Positions 43,301 to 54,769 of a DNA stretch of 64,000 bases are shown in pieces. The notes beneath the pieces are model-generated. The model had not been told where the DNA came from. It was given only the letters and a program-made list of their open reading frames with translations, and did no database searches. The DNA comes from Zygnema cylindricum. Its lineage: Eukaryota > Streptophyta > Zygnematophyceae > Zygnematales > Zygnemataceae. Position 1 is the stretch's first letter. The number at the start of each line of letters is the position of its first letter. The stretch lies in contig JBBHKE010001484.1 of the NCBI GenBank assembly GCA_037447655.1, forward strand, positions 164,455 through 228,454, written 5' to 3'. The position numbers and the translations under genes are program-made.

Positions 43301-46300
43301 TTTACTAGATGTGTTTGTTATGTGAAGAGACTAGATGTGTTTGTTATGTGAAGAGGCTTAAAGGGGTATTTTCTTTTATTTGTCTTTCCCTTTTTTTTTC
43401 CCTTCCCTTTATTTTTCCCTTTCTCTTTTCCTTCTATTCTTTCGTATTTCTTTTCCATGTTTCGACCAAATATCAGGTGAACATGCATCAGGTCTACATG
43501 ACTAAAATTACCGCAACTTCTATCATTTTGTTCGCATTTTTATTATTTTTGGTTTTCTATAGTTATGAATATTTTAAAACATAGTGCCACAAAAGACCCA
43601 GGTGAAAAATACAGCTTCGTGGAAAAAAATCACCAAAAAAAAAACAATAACAAAAATAACAATAATAATAATAATTACCGCATCATCGATCGAAAACCCG
43701 AGTGCGTTGAGTTCCATTCGTATCCTATCATCCAATGAAAAGTTACCAATATCCTTTCCCTCCTCTCCCTCCTCACCCTCCCTTCCTCCCTCCATCTCCT
43801 GCCTATACACAGGTTCGTTTTTTCCGTTTACCACCACTCCTCCTGTTTCCCAAAAATTTGTCGTACTCCCATCAAAAAAAGTTACATAATTTTCAGCCAA
43901 AATATTCTCAAATTCTCCCGGAGATTGAACTTCCAATATTTGTTCTTCCTCTCCCTCTTTGACTACGGAACTATATCCATTCAAAGGAACCATTCCTTGC
44001 TCTGTTTTTTGTCTTTTCCCAGATCCTCCTAAAACTACCGAATGTTCCTTCTCCCATACTCCTTTCCCACTACCCACCTTTACGTCCCTCTTCAAAATCC
44101 CATTCTTCGAGTCAACGACAGAAGTTCCCTCTCCCTCTGCCCCCCCCTCCATTCTCCAATCTTCTCCCATGTTTTCTGTTGTCCCTCCAGACATTTCTTC
44201 GTCGTCTAATAGGGGAGGAGTGACCATTTCTTTGACTATTTTTCCATAATTATTTTCTTTACATGAATCTTCCTCCGAAACATCGTCTTCATCGATAATT
44301 GCCGCTAATAACCTTTGTGATAACGAGAGAATTCCACACCAATTATTGATTTCCATTTCTTGATTGAAACCTTCGTCGTCTTTTCCCATTTTCGTCTCTT
44401 TTCCCACTTTCATCTCTTTTCCCATTTTCAAGTCGTTTCCCATTTTTGAATCTTTTCCCGTTTTTGAATCTCTTCCCGTTTTCAAATCTTTTCCATTTTT
44501 CGGGTCTCCAAAGAAAGAATTTACATTGGGTTCGAAAAAATTTGTTTGGAGTTGACCGGTCTCGTCACAAAAACTTGCGATTTTCGGTTTCGAAATTGGG
44601 CTTTGAGTTGGATCAACCTGCATTTTTATTTTTTTTAAGCGAATCCATTTCCCAATACCCAGTAAGATTCAACGAAAGAAGAACTTTGAAAAAAAAATTA
44701 TGAAGTCTAGACGTAAAAACTTCAAATAAAAATACTTAAACAGTTCAATTTTTTAGGTTTACTTTTTTTCCTTTCTTTCTTTTTTTTGTTGAAGAAAATG
44801 TTGCGGTGACACAGTATGTGATTCCCCGCTAGACCTTTTTTTGTACGTGATTTTTTTTTTCTTTATCCCGAAAGAAGAAGTTTTGAGGATTTTGGACATA
44901 AAAGTCCTTTCTAATATTTTTTACCATAAATACTTTATATTTTTTTTTCAAAGACTTTTAAGAAAAATGATGTCCTCACCACAGTATGTGATTGCCACAC
45001 TAAATTTTGTAACCCATCGTCTTCTTCCTGTAATGACTTTTGTCCTTTCCACTGCTCCATTAATAATCCACATACCCACAACAACTACTCAGTGATTTTA
45101 TTTTGAAAAAGAATGAGTTTGTTTCTGAACCAAAAAATAAATATATCTATATCTATTTCTATATCAGAATACATACATAGATATATATACATATAGCATA
45201 CATATATATATCTATATATATAAATATATTTATATGTGTGTGTGTATATATATATATATGTATGCATTGTTAATTTCCAAAAAGAACGGTTTTGATTTTA
45301 AATAAATAAAGATATGATTGTTGATTTCGAAAACGAATGGTTTTCATATCAAATAAACAACTAAATAAACATAAGGTAATTTGGAAAAGGGACGGTTTTG
45401 ATTCAAATTAGGTAATTAAATAAATATACAATTGTTAATTTCCAGAAAGAACGGTTTTCTTTCTAAATCCATAATCAAATCTAAGATTGTTCATTTGGAA
45501 TGAACTGTTTTGTTTTAAATAAATATATGTATGATTGTTGAAGCACCAAAAAGGAATAAGAGCGCAAAAAAGAACTCTTGTTTTTCTGAAATGACCTTCT
45601 TATGCAAAGATCTTAAGACATATTTTTTAAGGGTCAAAATAACAACATTTTAGAATTTTTTTCAGCATTCTGGTTGTCTACAATAGTCACTTGAGAAATA
45701 CTTCAACGAAATTTTCAAAGGGAAAAGTAAAAAGTAAAATAAGGGGTCAGACTGAAAGTCACCCATTCAAAAAAAATCACGCCCAGGAGATGGACAGAGA
45801 GGGAGAGAAAGGAGGAGAAGAGGCGCGCCTCAAATCCATCTCTTATCATCAGCCGTCAGTTCGATCAGGAACCAACACAAAGATTAACTTTTATGGCATT
45901 TAAACCTCCTTTTTTCCTTTTCTCTCTCTCTCTACGTGAAAAAATAGCCATCTACCCACCCAGAAAGCTTTCCTTACTAAGCGGAACATGTAAAAAAAAA
46001 AAAAAAGCACATTAGAAACAATTAAAAATAAATAAATAAGAAAAAAAAGAAATAAAAAAAAGACTAAAAAAAAGGAAAATGTGTAAGTAAATAAATAAAA
46101 GACTAAGAAAAACAAGTATTTACTCACAAGTTGTTGCAAATAATTCATGTCTTCGGAAGTAGGAAATGCAAAATAGGGGTCCAAAGACTTCCAGAATGGG
46201 TTCGAAGAGGCGTTCACTGAAAAAAAAAACCGGCATTGTGTCAATAACAACAACGACAGCAAAAAGAAAAGGAATTTCTGTCCAGTTTTAGAGATACAAA

Positions 46301-46489
46301 GTCAAAAGCAAGTCATTTTGTAGAAGTATTTTTGATACTCACTCTTATAATCATTTTTGGACTTTCCCCAACTTCGACAAATTTAAGCTCTGAATTGGTA
46401 TGAAATCTCTGCTTCTAAATGTCATACCATGCAATAATACTTTATAATCCGTATATATCAATTCCGTGAAAGTTGATATGCAATGATAA

Positions 46490-46572
<83 letters not shown>

Positions 46573-49358
46573 ATTCTGTGAAAGTTGATTTGCAATAATA
46601 ACTTAAAATATGCACATACATCGATTCCGATAATGTTGAGCACGATTCCTGAAATTCTCCACAAGACTACCTTGAAATTTTATGTAATTTTCATTTGTAA
46701 TGGAATTAGCCTATAGAATGGTTTTAAACCAGGAAAAACCATTCTTCGTTGCATACACAAACGACAAAAAAATCTTAGGAAGGTAGGAAGTAGAGAGAGG
46801 AGGAGAAGATGAGGAGGAGAGAAGGAGATGAAGGAATGAGCAGGTCGACATCAAAAGATGGAACATTCGGAACAGCGAATCAAGAAAGAAGGAAGGAAAT
46901 GGAGAAAACAAAGAGGAAAGAAAGGGAGAGAGGAGAACATAGATAAGAGGGAGGGAGGGAGAGGAGAGGAGAACATAGAGGAGGTTTAAAAAAAATACCA
47001 CTAAAATTAACAGCCGCTGTGACCGCAGCTGACAATTCCTCCAAATCATCGTCAGAATCGCCTGTTTGACCAAAAAAGACAAAAAAGTGTAAATAAACTT
47101 TAAAAAAGCTAAATGGAAAGTGAAAATAAACTGTCAAACGCTAATGAAAAATGTGACAATAAGTTGTTAAAATTGTGAAGATAACTGTCAAAAACTAAAA
47201 CAAACGAGAAAAAAAATAGGGCAAACACAAAAACAAAAGCGATAAACTGTTAACCAATACAAAAAGTTAAAAAAAAAATAAAAAATCAAACACTAACATA
47301 AAAGCATGTCAACCAAAAGTTTTGTTATCGACTCAAAACTTCACATCAACACCCCAACAAGTTAATACCTTTTAAGAGTTCAGGGCACAAAGACAATCGG
47401 AAAAAAAAAGGAAAACAAGAAAAGAAAAATAAACAATACAAAAACAGAAAAATCACCTGACATGTCTCCTGGGCCAGAATTTGGCCTCCTTGGACGAGCA
47501 TTTTGTTTTCTTTCTCCTGTTTTTAAAACTTGCTTATTCCTGCAAATCACACAAAAAGTTGCTTAATTCTGTCCAGAAAACTGACAAATCACACAAAAAG
47601 TTGCTTATTTCTGTCCAGAAAACCGGCAAATCACACAAAAAGTTGCTAATTTCTGTCCAAAAAACTGGGAAATTTACAAAATCATACAGAACTTGCTTAA
47701 TTCTGTCCAGAAAACCACAACTCACACAAAAAAAATGTCTATTTTGGTCCATAACCGATAAATCACACAAAATCTTGCTTAATTCTGTCCAGAAAACTGA
47801 CAAGTCACACAAAAAATGAATTATTTCTTTCCAGAAAACAAACAAACGACACATGAAATTGGTTATTTCTGTCCAGAAACCCGACAAATCATACAAAAGC
47901 TTGCCTATTTTTGTTCAGGAAACCAGCAAATCGTACAAAAAGTTGCTTAAGAACTCCAGAGTAGTTCAACAAAGCAGTATCACCCAGTAGAAATAATCTC
48001 TCGCGGGGAGCGACAAGAGAGAAAGGGAGGGAGAGAGAAAGAGAGGAGAGAAAGAGAAAAAGTGAGGGAGAGAGAAAACGAGAGAGATGACAGAGACAGA
48101 GAGAAAAAGAGAGAAGGGAGAGAGAGAGAGAGAGAGAAAAAAGAAAGAGAAAAGAGAAGAGAGGTACCTTTCCCCTTTCTCTGGACCGCCACGTATACTC
48201 CGAATCTGCTTTGCGTTCCCTCCCACCGCCCCCCCTTCGAACTTCTCACTACTCCCTGTCAGTTGTATTTTTGTTCGAGGCCCAACAGTCGTAACTCCTC
48301 TCCCACTCCTCCCATGTCTCCTCACTCCCTCCCCAATTTCCTCCTTAACAACGGAAGTCCTTTCTGCAAATCCTGACCTTTTTGCAGAAGGAATTTGTCC
48401 TTGAACTCCTATAGGTCCAACAAAACTCTCCTCCATTTCTGAAACAGTCATTTTTTTTATTTTATCTTTTTCTTTTTCTCTGAAAACACCGTCGTCTTCT
48501 CCCTCGTCCTTCTCTCTCCTTCTCTTGTCCTCTTCTTTTCCTTCTGCTTCCTCCCCATTTGCCCCTAACTCTCCCCTGTCCTTCTCTCTGCTTCTATCTC
48601 TCTCCCTGCTGTTCTTGTCTTTCAACCTATCCACCAACCTCTCCTTCCTGTTTTCCTCCGGTTCTCCCACTGAATCTCCTCCTCCTCCTCCTCCTCCTTC
48701 TGAGTAAACTGGGGAAGAAGTAACTTGACCTATTTTTTCATTTCCAGATTTACTTCTTGCTAATCCTCCCAAACCAGTTAAAGCCATACTTCTTCTCTGA
48801 GCAGTTGAATTTCCACAACTCGAAGTTCCATTAACTTTCGCTCTCTCTCCTCTCTCACCCCCTCCTCTCTCTCCCCTCTCTCCCCCTCCCGAGGCCGAGG
48901 CTGTCTCTCTCCCACATCTCTCCCCCCCTCCCAAACCCACACTATTTCCCACATTCTCTCCTCCGTCGTCTTTTCCTGAATCTTTAACTAAAGGAGAGGG
49001 AGTGAGATTTCCGGCTCTCGCGACTCTCGCCATCTTTTGAGGGCGTTGACCGACCCATTGGGCTCGCGGGGGGGAGGGAGAGCGAGAGGAAGCTTTCCTT
49101 TTTCTACTATCACCTATGGATGTTAACGAACCGGCTTTTTTGGGACGTTCTCGACTGCTTTCGTTCACAAAAGACGAAACTCGACCGAGATTCGATTGCG
49201 AATTTAGACCGGTTCCAGAATTTGAACGAGGTCCTCGGGTCGCTTTTCCTTTCACAATCGTGCCTTGACTGATGGGCCTGTCAAAGAATAAATGAATAAA
49301 TATACAAAAAAACAATTAAAAAAAAAAAAAGGAATATATACATGAGCACATAAATATA

Positions 49359-49439
<81 letters not shown>

Positions 49440-52400
49440 AAACACAGACACAAAAGAACATTTGCAATGAGGATTTAAAAAGAGCATTAAAAAGGAGAAT
49501 TTACAAAAAGCATTAACAAAGAAACAATGTGTGAGAAAAAAAACATGTATTCTTGACTGATAATGGGATTACTATCAAGGTTTGGCCCACTACAGAAAAA
49601 AAAAATACAATAAAGAGCATTTAAAATGAGCAGTACAAAAAAAACCATATGAAATTAAATATACGAACTATATATGTAAACATAATCTAGATATAAACAT
49701 ATACAAACGTACGAAATATATATGTAAACATGTAAAAAATATATAAACACATAAAATGAATGTGCACATTATAGAAAGACCGGCACAATACAAATAAATA
49801 ATAATGATCCAAATGCAATTTTTTAAACTTTTTTTCCATATTGCATTTTCTTTCACCGGTCAAAACAAAACTTTTTTTCCAGTTCCCATTTTATTTTACA
49901 AGTCAAACCAAATACGCCATCATAATAAAGGTACAGATTAAGCCATCATTAGGGAGTAAAAACTACAATCTACGGGGTTTTACAAAGGCAACAAAAAGAA
50001 AAAGACAGACAGAGAAAGAGAGAGAGAAATACAGAGAAATGAAAAAGATAGGACAGAAAGAAGTTTTTTAAAGTGGAAATGAAGCCATTCACTTAACATG
50101 GATGGAAATGGAATGGAAATGGATCCAGAAGAGATGATCTGCAAAGATTTTCATGATTTACGGATCCCTGATTTTGACTTTTGTTAGAGATTGAGATCGA
50201 TGATCTTTTTGACGATCGACTTCTATTTCCATTTATCCGCTTTACTCCCCTTGCTTTATGAATCTTGTTTGGTCGACCTTTCCTTTCATTTTTTACATGG
50301 AAGTTTAGGCCCTATTGCGTCGACAGTCCTCCTCCTCCCCTCCTCCTCCTCCTCCTCCTCCTCCTCCTCCTCCTGTCTGACGTCCGGAAGAGAGAGAGAG
50401 GGAGAGAGAGAGAGGGTGAGAGAGAGATCCCTCAGCAGTTGGGGAGGGGACAGAAGTGGTTCTTCGAGGAGAACTTCTGTCATTTGTACAAGATTTTTGA
50501 TGAATCGGAGCAGCTGACCGATTTCCTCCTTCCTGGAAAATCAAAAATTTGATCAAAAATCAAAATTTGATCAGAAATTCCCACAATATTTTCCCATCAA
50601 GAATAATTCCGAAGTTTTCCTTCCAAAATTTGACGAAAATCCCACAAAATTTCCAAAGTCACTTTCAGACTCTTACGACCAAAAATACGTCCAAAACATT
50701 TTCCAAAATTTCAGTGTGACATATCGAACGAAGTCAAAGTCGATATATCGTGATATTGAGACCTTGACAGTTTGATATTTATCGAATTTGTCAATAATTT
50801 ATCGATAACGCAATAACTGGAGATAATCGAGCAATAAACGTACGGTACTTAATACGCAAAACATTACCAAACAATATCTCGCCAATTTTGTCATAGAGCA
50901 ATTCAATACGGTACCGTGCAGTGTAGTGTACCGTACTCAGGTTTGTTTCAGCCTTGACGGTGTAGGAAAAAGAATGTTTGAATAGTGTGGAAATAATGGT
51001 ACACATATTGATGATATCACGATAACAATATGGATATATCATGATAATCAGCAACATCAGTTATCGGCTCGATACATTGAATACTGAAACCCTTCAAAAA
51101 GTACATATAGACTATCGGCAAATCAAGCTCAATATATAACACTACAAACCAACATTACTTCCAAAACTCCTTCCACAATTACAACTTCCAAAATTATTTC
51201 CAAAATTACTTCCAAGATTTATGGAAACGAATTCAACAAAATATTGTGATTCGATATCGTACTGCAAGGCTTAATATTACGTACCATTGCGACATTGTAT
51301 CATATGTGATACAAAATCGATATAAGGTCGATACACTCAATACACGATAGAGGGTATATACATACAAGGTATACAGTACAGCTATAAAGCGATTAGCTTT
51401 GAGAAAAAATGAAAACGAAAATTGTTTGTGTTAATAATTCTAATTCTAGTCCAAATGACGTGGACGATTTGAACCGGAAAAAGACTTAATAATTAAGGAA
51501 CAAGTAATTAGTATCAAAAATGCTATTTTGTCTTCCGAGGGCAAAAAAAGAACCGGGAAGAAACGGTGTACTGTACTCCATGTTTTGGAACTGTTCTCCA
51601 GCACCTTCAGACAGAAAAGGAATTTGTGGATGAAAAAATATTTACTTGACACCACCCACTGTTCAGTAAAAGGGAAAAAAAAGCGTCACTTCAAAATCCC
51701 TTGAATACGGTGTCGCATGTACAGCTAATAAGGTAATAACACAATATGAAATTACTCGCGTTTCTACCAGTAGTCACAGTAGGAATTGCACAGAAAACTG
51801 TTAAAATCATACAGTCAGTTCTTGTTGTACAGTTTTCTGTATCAAATCGTACGGTTATTGTGATTACTGACCAGTTACGGCAGTAATTCCGTATGAGTTA
51901 TTACCCTATAACAAGACGGCTTTAGTTTACTATCGCACACGCGATGCAAATGGTAACATATTGTGGAAACTAAACTCACTACTTTTTAATATTTACAATT
52001 TATATGACAATATGTACTGTGAACTTTTTCAAAACCTCGTTTCATGTATCGCAAAATTAACCTCCACATAATATCAATAAAACATTTGAATAAAAAAATT
52101 GAATAAAATTGAGACCTCCAAACACAAGGTTACACTTTTGATTTAGGCAAATCTTTCGATTAGTGTTTAGTGAAAAAAAAAAAAAAACTTACTCTTCCTT
52201 CAGCAACAGCGGTTCGAACCCTTTTATTCGGTGCACTCATTTTTTGTTTCAACTGTACCGCATTTCCTTCTCCGGCACTCCCACTACTACTACTCCCATG
52301 TGCTCCCCCGCCCCCTCCCCCTCCCCCTCCCCCTAAAGCAGAAGCTCCCTTCAAGGCCGACGCTGTTGTCCTCTCTTTTTCTCTCTCTCCTCCTCCTTTC

Positions 52401-53562
52401 GAACTTCCATGAGAACGCTCTCTCCCTCCACCCCCATCACTTTGTGCAGCATCCGGTCTTGTCCTTTTCCGAGATGTGAGAGATCCGACCCATTTATCGA
52501 GTTTTTCCGTCGCTGCGATTAATTGATTCGAACGAGCTCTGTGGAACGCCCACAAAAACAAAAACAAAAAAACAAAAAAAACGGTGGTTTTTGGTCCGGA
52601 AATGACCGTTTCTCCAGAAAATAGCGAACGTAAGTTTTTGTCTTATCAAATGTTTGATTGACTTTTAGATGTAAATAGGAGTGGGAACTTTACCAACCAA
52701 AAACTTAGCGTACGAATTTATACATATAAAACGTATTCATATTTTCCACATTTAGTTTATGAATAAGATTGAACCAGAATTGGATCCGTAGTCGCTTAAC
52801 AGAATTGAGAAAAATACAAAAAAAATCAGAAAAAAATCAAAAATTGATCATGCCCTGTTAAGACAGTACACCGCAAATCGCTATCAATGTTAATAACACT
52901 ATTTCGGCACCCCTAATTTTTGACCCTCGAACCTAAAATATAACTAATAATTCTATTTTTTCCTATACGCTAATATAGGAACGTTTTAATTAGTGTCAAT
53001 TACACTAATTTGGACTGTTATTAAATAGTGTAGTGTACAAAATGTGTTAGTCCGTACGAAAAATGCTCGTTATTTCGTACAAACGTACAGAAAAAGTATT
53101 AGATAACGGCGTCGACACCGGAAAGTGCACTCAGATTTGATTCCTAGTTATAAAGACGGGGGGAAATCGCACGAACCTGTTCTCACATGTTCAAACGTCG
53201 ACTATGTGAACAAAGAGTATATCGGCTACAGTATGGGAATGTATATCCAAATTAGGGTTAGATGTACAAATTAGCGTTATTTTTTGTTGGCATTAGACCC
53301 TTGAACCCAAAATAGAGTTAATAACACTATTTTTTTCTTTACTCTAATAATTTCTTACACTAATAGTGATTCAGGGTGTAGTGAGGCAAGAAAGAAAAAC
53401 CTACACATTCTCGCAAATTTATCTTTCCAACTACAAAGAAAAAGTAACCAGAAATAGAAAACAGGCTAGAAACAGCAAAACTTATTACTTTCCGCATCCA
53501 AACCTTTGAAAATTCACTAAAATTAAGACCGCGGGGGAGATAAATACATATACATACATATC

Positions 53563-53631
<69 letters not shown>

Positions 53632-54746
53632 ACAAATCTTCGCCCACTGAAAACAAAAAATTGAAACAAACTCCACAAATTTAAGCTTTATCCGAAAATG
53701 CACACATAATCGGAGAGAGATGAGGGGGAGAGAGAGAGAGAGAGAGAGAGAAAAAGAGAGATAGAAAGAGGGAAAAAGTGAGTGAGAGAGAGAGAAGTTA
53801 TCTTCCCCTATTCAAAGCAAACTCCACACATGTAAATACACATTGACCAGAGAAAAAAACAAACCAAAAAAGCCACAATTCATAAGCCAAATTTTGTACT
53901 TAATCCCTTACACCCTTGTTCTCACCTGGCAGCTTCCTTGCAACTTCTCAGCTGGATCCCAGCCTTTTTCAATTCTTCCAAACTAAATGTACCAGAAGGC
54001 TTCCCTCCCCCTCCTCCTCCGACGACTCCTCCCACTCCTACTCCTCCTCCTCCCCCTTCCCTATTAGACACAGAAAATGCCATTAAATTATCAAGTTCAA
54101 CATATCTTGGCCATCTCCTCTCCCCTGTACTAAGCTCCTCTAAAGACAATATCCTTGTCAGAGAAGAAACTTCCCCTCCTCCTCCGCCTCCGCCACCTAC
54201 ACCTCCTCCAACTCCTCCTCCCCCCACTCCTCCTCCTCCCCCTCCTGCTCCCCCTCCTCCTGCTCCCCCTCCTCCTGCTCCACCTCCTCCTCCTCCCCCT
54301 GCCCCTGCACCTAGCCCTGCTCCTAACCCTCCTCCCACTCCCCCTCCTACTCCTCCCACTCCAACTCCTAATCCTACTCCCACCCCTCCTACTCCAACTC
54401 CCCCTACTCCTACTCCCACTCCACCAACTCCCCCGGGTCCTCCTCCATGACCTCTATTTCCCTCTCCTGAAGACTGGAAACTAGCAGCTCTAATCAATGC
54501 AGGTCCTCCTCCCCCCCCTCCTCCTCCTCCTCCTCCTCCTCCTCCNNNNNNNNNNTTCGAATGTCCTCCTCCTCCGACTCCTCCTCCTCCTCCACTCCCA
54601 TTCCCATTCCCTTGTCCGATAAGGCCTCCAATATTGACAAGGGTTGGAGGTAAGCTTCCTCCTCTTGTGTTTAGGGTTCCATCGTTTAAACGAAAGGATT
54701 CTCCAGTTAAAACGTTTATTCCTTCTGCTCTCCCTTGAGATGCCAT
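39639..54746 (-). CDS. Plant-specific low-complexity (probably nuclear) protein gene, at least 14 coding exons
   Basis: Thirteen coding exons with consensus GT/AG borders could be placed. All phases agree except across one unresolved stretch (49278-52192), where at least one exon is needed. The placed exons total 4699 nt, about 1566 codons. The order is: Gly-rich N-terminus; an ELKKAGIQLRSCKEAARAR stretch; NKRVRTAVAEGR; a basic PRAQWVGQRPQKMARVAR motif; GVRRHGRSGRG; a DSDDDLEELSAAV acidic element; NPFWKSLDPYFAFPTSEDM; SLSQRLLAAIIDEDD; a short coiled-coil part; ALKRWEDFENG; and an acidic C-terminus ending PMDDLTELDMY. From memory this order matches a family of uncharacterised plant proteins that includes Arabidopsis AT2G19390 and AT4G29790. 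The biochemical role is unknown. The basic motifs suggest a nuclear site. Confidence 0.85.
40664..40964 (-). CDS. Gene exon: ALKRWEDFENGISSF segment
   Basis: 301 nt, acceptor TTTTTGCAG and donor CCAG|GTAAGG. It encodes ARQSALAAAKRALKRWEDFE, a family motif, and a Gly run. Confidence 0.92.
41348..41405 (-). CDS. Gene exon: REKLALQRLLETAYDRRM segment
   Basis: 58 nt, acceptor TTTGTTAG and donor ATG|GTAAGT, in phase. Confidence 0.9.
41445..41770. repeat. Intronic compound microsatellite
   Basis: Units GATTAT, GATTGT, GACGAT and GATTAC run for ~325 bp inside an intron. Long open frames over it in several directions are by-products of the repeat. Confidence 0.85.
42188..42258 (-). CDS. Gene exon: RRRVETLEAIIASSRPEEE segment
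   Basis: 71 nt, acceptor TTTTTCAG and donor AAAG|GTACAC, exit phase 2. It continues the helical stretch. Confidence 0.9.
42678..42752 (-). CDS. Gene exon: KICLELRQLQKDLRHQ segment
   Basis: 75 nt, phase 0, acceptor TTAAACAG and donor CAG|GTGAG. Predicted helical or coiled-coil. Confidence 0.9.
43679..44617 (-). CDS. Gene exon: SLSQRLLAAIIDEDD segment
   Basis: 939 nt, phase 0 on both sides, acceptor AATGCAG and donor GCG|GTAATT. It holds several short GKxxKxGK-like repeats near 44370-44500, the conserved LSLSQRLLAAIIDEDDVSEED, and Gly/Glu-rich low complexity ending DRIRMELNALGFSIDDA. Confidence 0.9.
45140..45262. repeat. AT-rich microsatellite in an intron
   Basis: TATATC, TATATA and TGTGTG runs. 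Confidence 0.8.
46128..46216 (-). CDS. Gene exon: FWKSLDPYFAFPTSEDMNYL segment
   Basis: 89 nt with a long pyrimidine acceptor and donor CTT|GTGAGT. It corresponds to the conserved family motif usually written SxFWRQMEPFFGF-SxxDxxYL (from memory). Confidence 0.9.
46493..46570. repeat. (TA)n microsatellite in an intron
   Basis: About 39 uninterrupted TA units. A diverged ~35-bp copy of the right flank (ATCAATTCxGTGAAAGTTGAT) also lies on the left. Confidence 0.95.
46999..47061 (-). CDS. Gene exon: acidic DSDDDLEELSAAV segment
   Basis: 63 nt, acceptor CAAACAG and donor TAGTG|GTATTT, in phase on both sides. It encodes an acidic helix-like stretch conserved in the family. Confidence 0.88.
47457..47539 (-). 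CDS. Gene exon: NKQVLKTGERKQNARPRRP segment
   Basis: 83 nt, acceptor GATTTGCAG and donor TCAG|GTGATT. It joins both neighbours in phase. Its first bases resemble the units of the adjacent intronic minisatellite. Confidence 0.88.
47543..47955. repeat. 42-bp intronic minisatellite, about 10 units
   Basis: Each unit, on the minus strand, contains TTTTCTGGACAGAATTAAGC and a TTTTTGTGTGATTTG part. It lies in the intron directly before exon 47457-47539. The last unit merges into that exon's acceptor. Confidence 0.9.
48168..49277 (-). CDS. Gene exon 4/5: central basic region
   Basis: Acceptor TTGACAG at 49278-49279 and donor AAAG|GTACCT. 370 codons. It contains IVKGKATRGPRS, the family hallmark SPSPPRAQWVGQRPQKMA, long Arg/Glu/Lys-rich low-complexity stretches, GEGVRRHGRSGRG and GNAKQIRSIRGGPEKGE. 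It needs two bases from the preceding exon (phase 2), which exon 2 does not supply. Confidence 0.9.
49340..49438. repeat. (TA)n and (TG)n microsatellite in an intron
   Basis: TA units at about 49346-49380, then about 24 TG units to 49438. Confidence 0.92.
50374..50532 (-). CDS. Gene exon 3 (tentative; 3' border unresolved)
   Basis: A good acceptor (TTGATTTTCCAG) ends at 50533 and gives phase 0, as exon 2 requires. The frame reads EGGNRSAAPIHQKS, then Ser/Thr/Pro-rich text, and fits the family's continuation after VAEGR. No donor of acceptable strength restores the phase needed by the next certain exon. A (GA)n/(GGA)n run here may hide an assembly error. A second open stretch at about 50095-50285 (minus, RS-rich) may be another exon. 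Confidence 0.5.
52193..52538 (-). CDS. Gene exon 2
   Basis: Acceptor at 52539-52540 (CACAG) and donor AGA|GTAAG. It encodes ARSNQLIAATEKLDKWVG, then a Gly/Ser-rich part, then NKRVRTAVAEGR, a conserved family motif. It joins exon 1 in phase (codon AG|A). Confidence 0.9.
52869..53378. mobile_element. MITE K1 in intron 1 (~510 bp)
   Basis: The ends read CACCGCAAATCGCTATCAAT at the left and, reversed, CACCCTGAATCACTATTAGT at the right, with TA outside both (52867-52868, 53379-53380). The interior matches 59753-60448 in several blocks (GTGTAGTGTACAAAATGTG, TTGATTCCTAGTTATAAAG, TGTTCTCACATGTTCAAACG). It has no coding capacity. Confidence 0.75.
53561..53795. repeat. (GA)n-rich tracts in intron 1
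   Basis: An almost pure GA run at 53566-53628 and a second looser one at about 53715-53795. Confidence 0.9.
53926..54746 (-). CDS. Gene exon 1: start and glycine-rich N-terminus
   Basis: The start ATG at 54744-54746 opens MASQGRAEGINVLTGESFRL. Most of the exon encodes poly-Gly/Val blocks from (CCT)n-type repeats on the plus strand. Then LTRILSLEELSTGERRWPRY and GTFSLEELKKAGIQLRSCKE follow. It ends at donor CAG|GTGAG, phase 2. Ten N at 54546-54555 interrupt the Gly tract, so its true length is unknown. The start is the first ATG of the frame; upstream coding exons cannot be excluded. Confidence 0.85.
54546..54555. other. Assembly gap (10 N) in the glycine-coding repeat
   Basis: Ten unknown bases inside exon 1's CCT-type repeat. 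Ten is a common placeholder, so the true gap length and the Gly count are unknown. Confidence 0.98.
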
Positions 54747-54769
54747 CGTTTAAACCTACTTCCTGTGAA

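Noticed and set aside
46493-46570. Gene overlapping the (TA)n run, giving an Ile/Tyr repeat frame
   Set aside because: It is a pure microsatellite inside an intron of the large gene.
47534-47896. Minus-strand 120-codon frame with a 14-residue CDLxVFWTEISNFL repeat, as a repeat-protein gene
   Set aside because: It coincides with the 42-bp intronic minisatellite. It stays open only because the unit is a multiple of three, and it is out of frame with the neighbouring exons.
53938-54484. Plus-strand proline-rich and leucine-rich frames
   Set aside because: They are antisense shadows of the glycine-coding repeat of exon 1, which has a start, a splice donor and family motifs.
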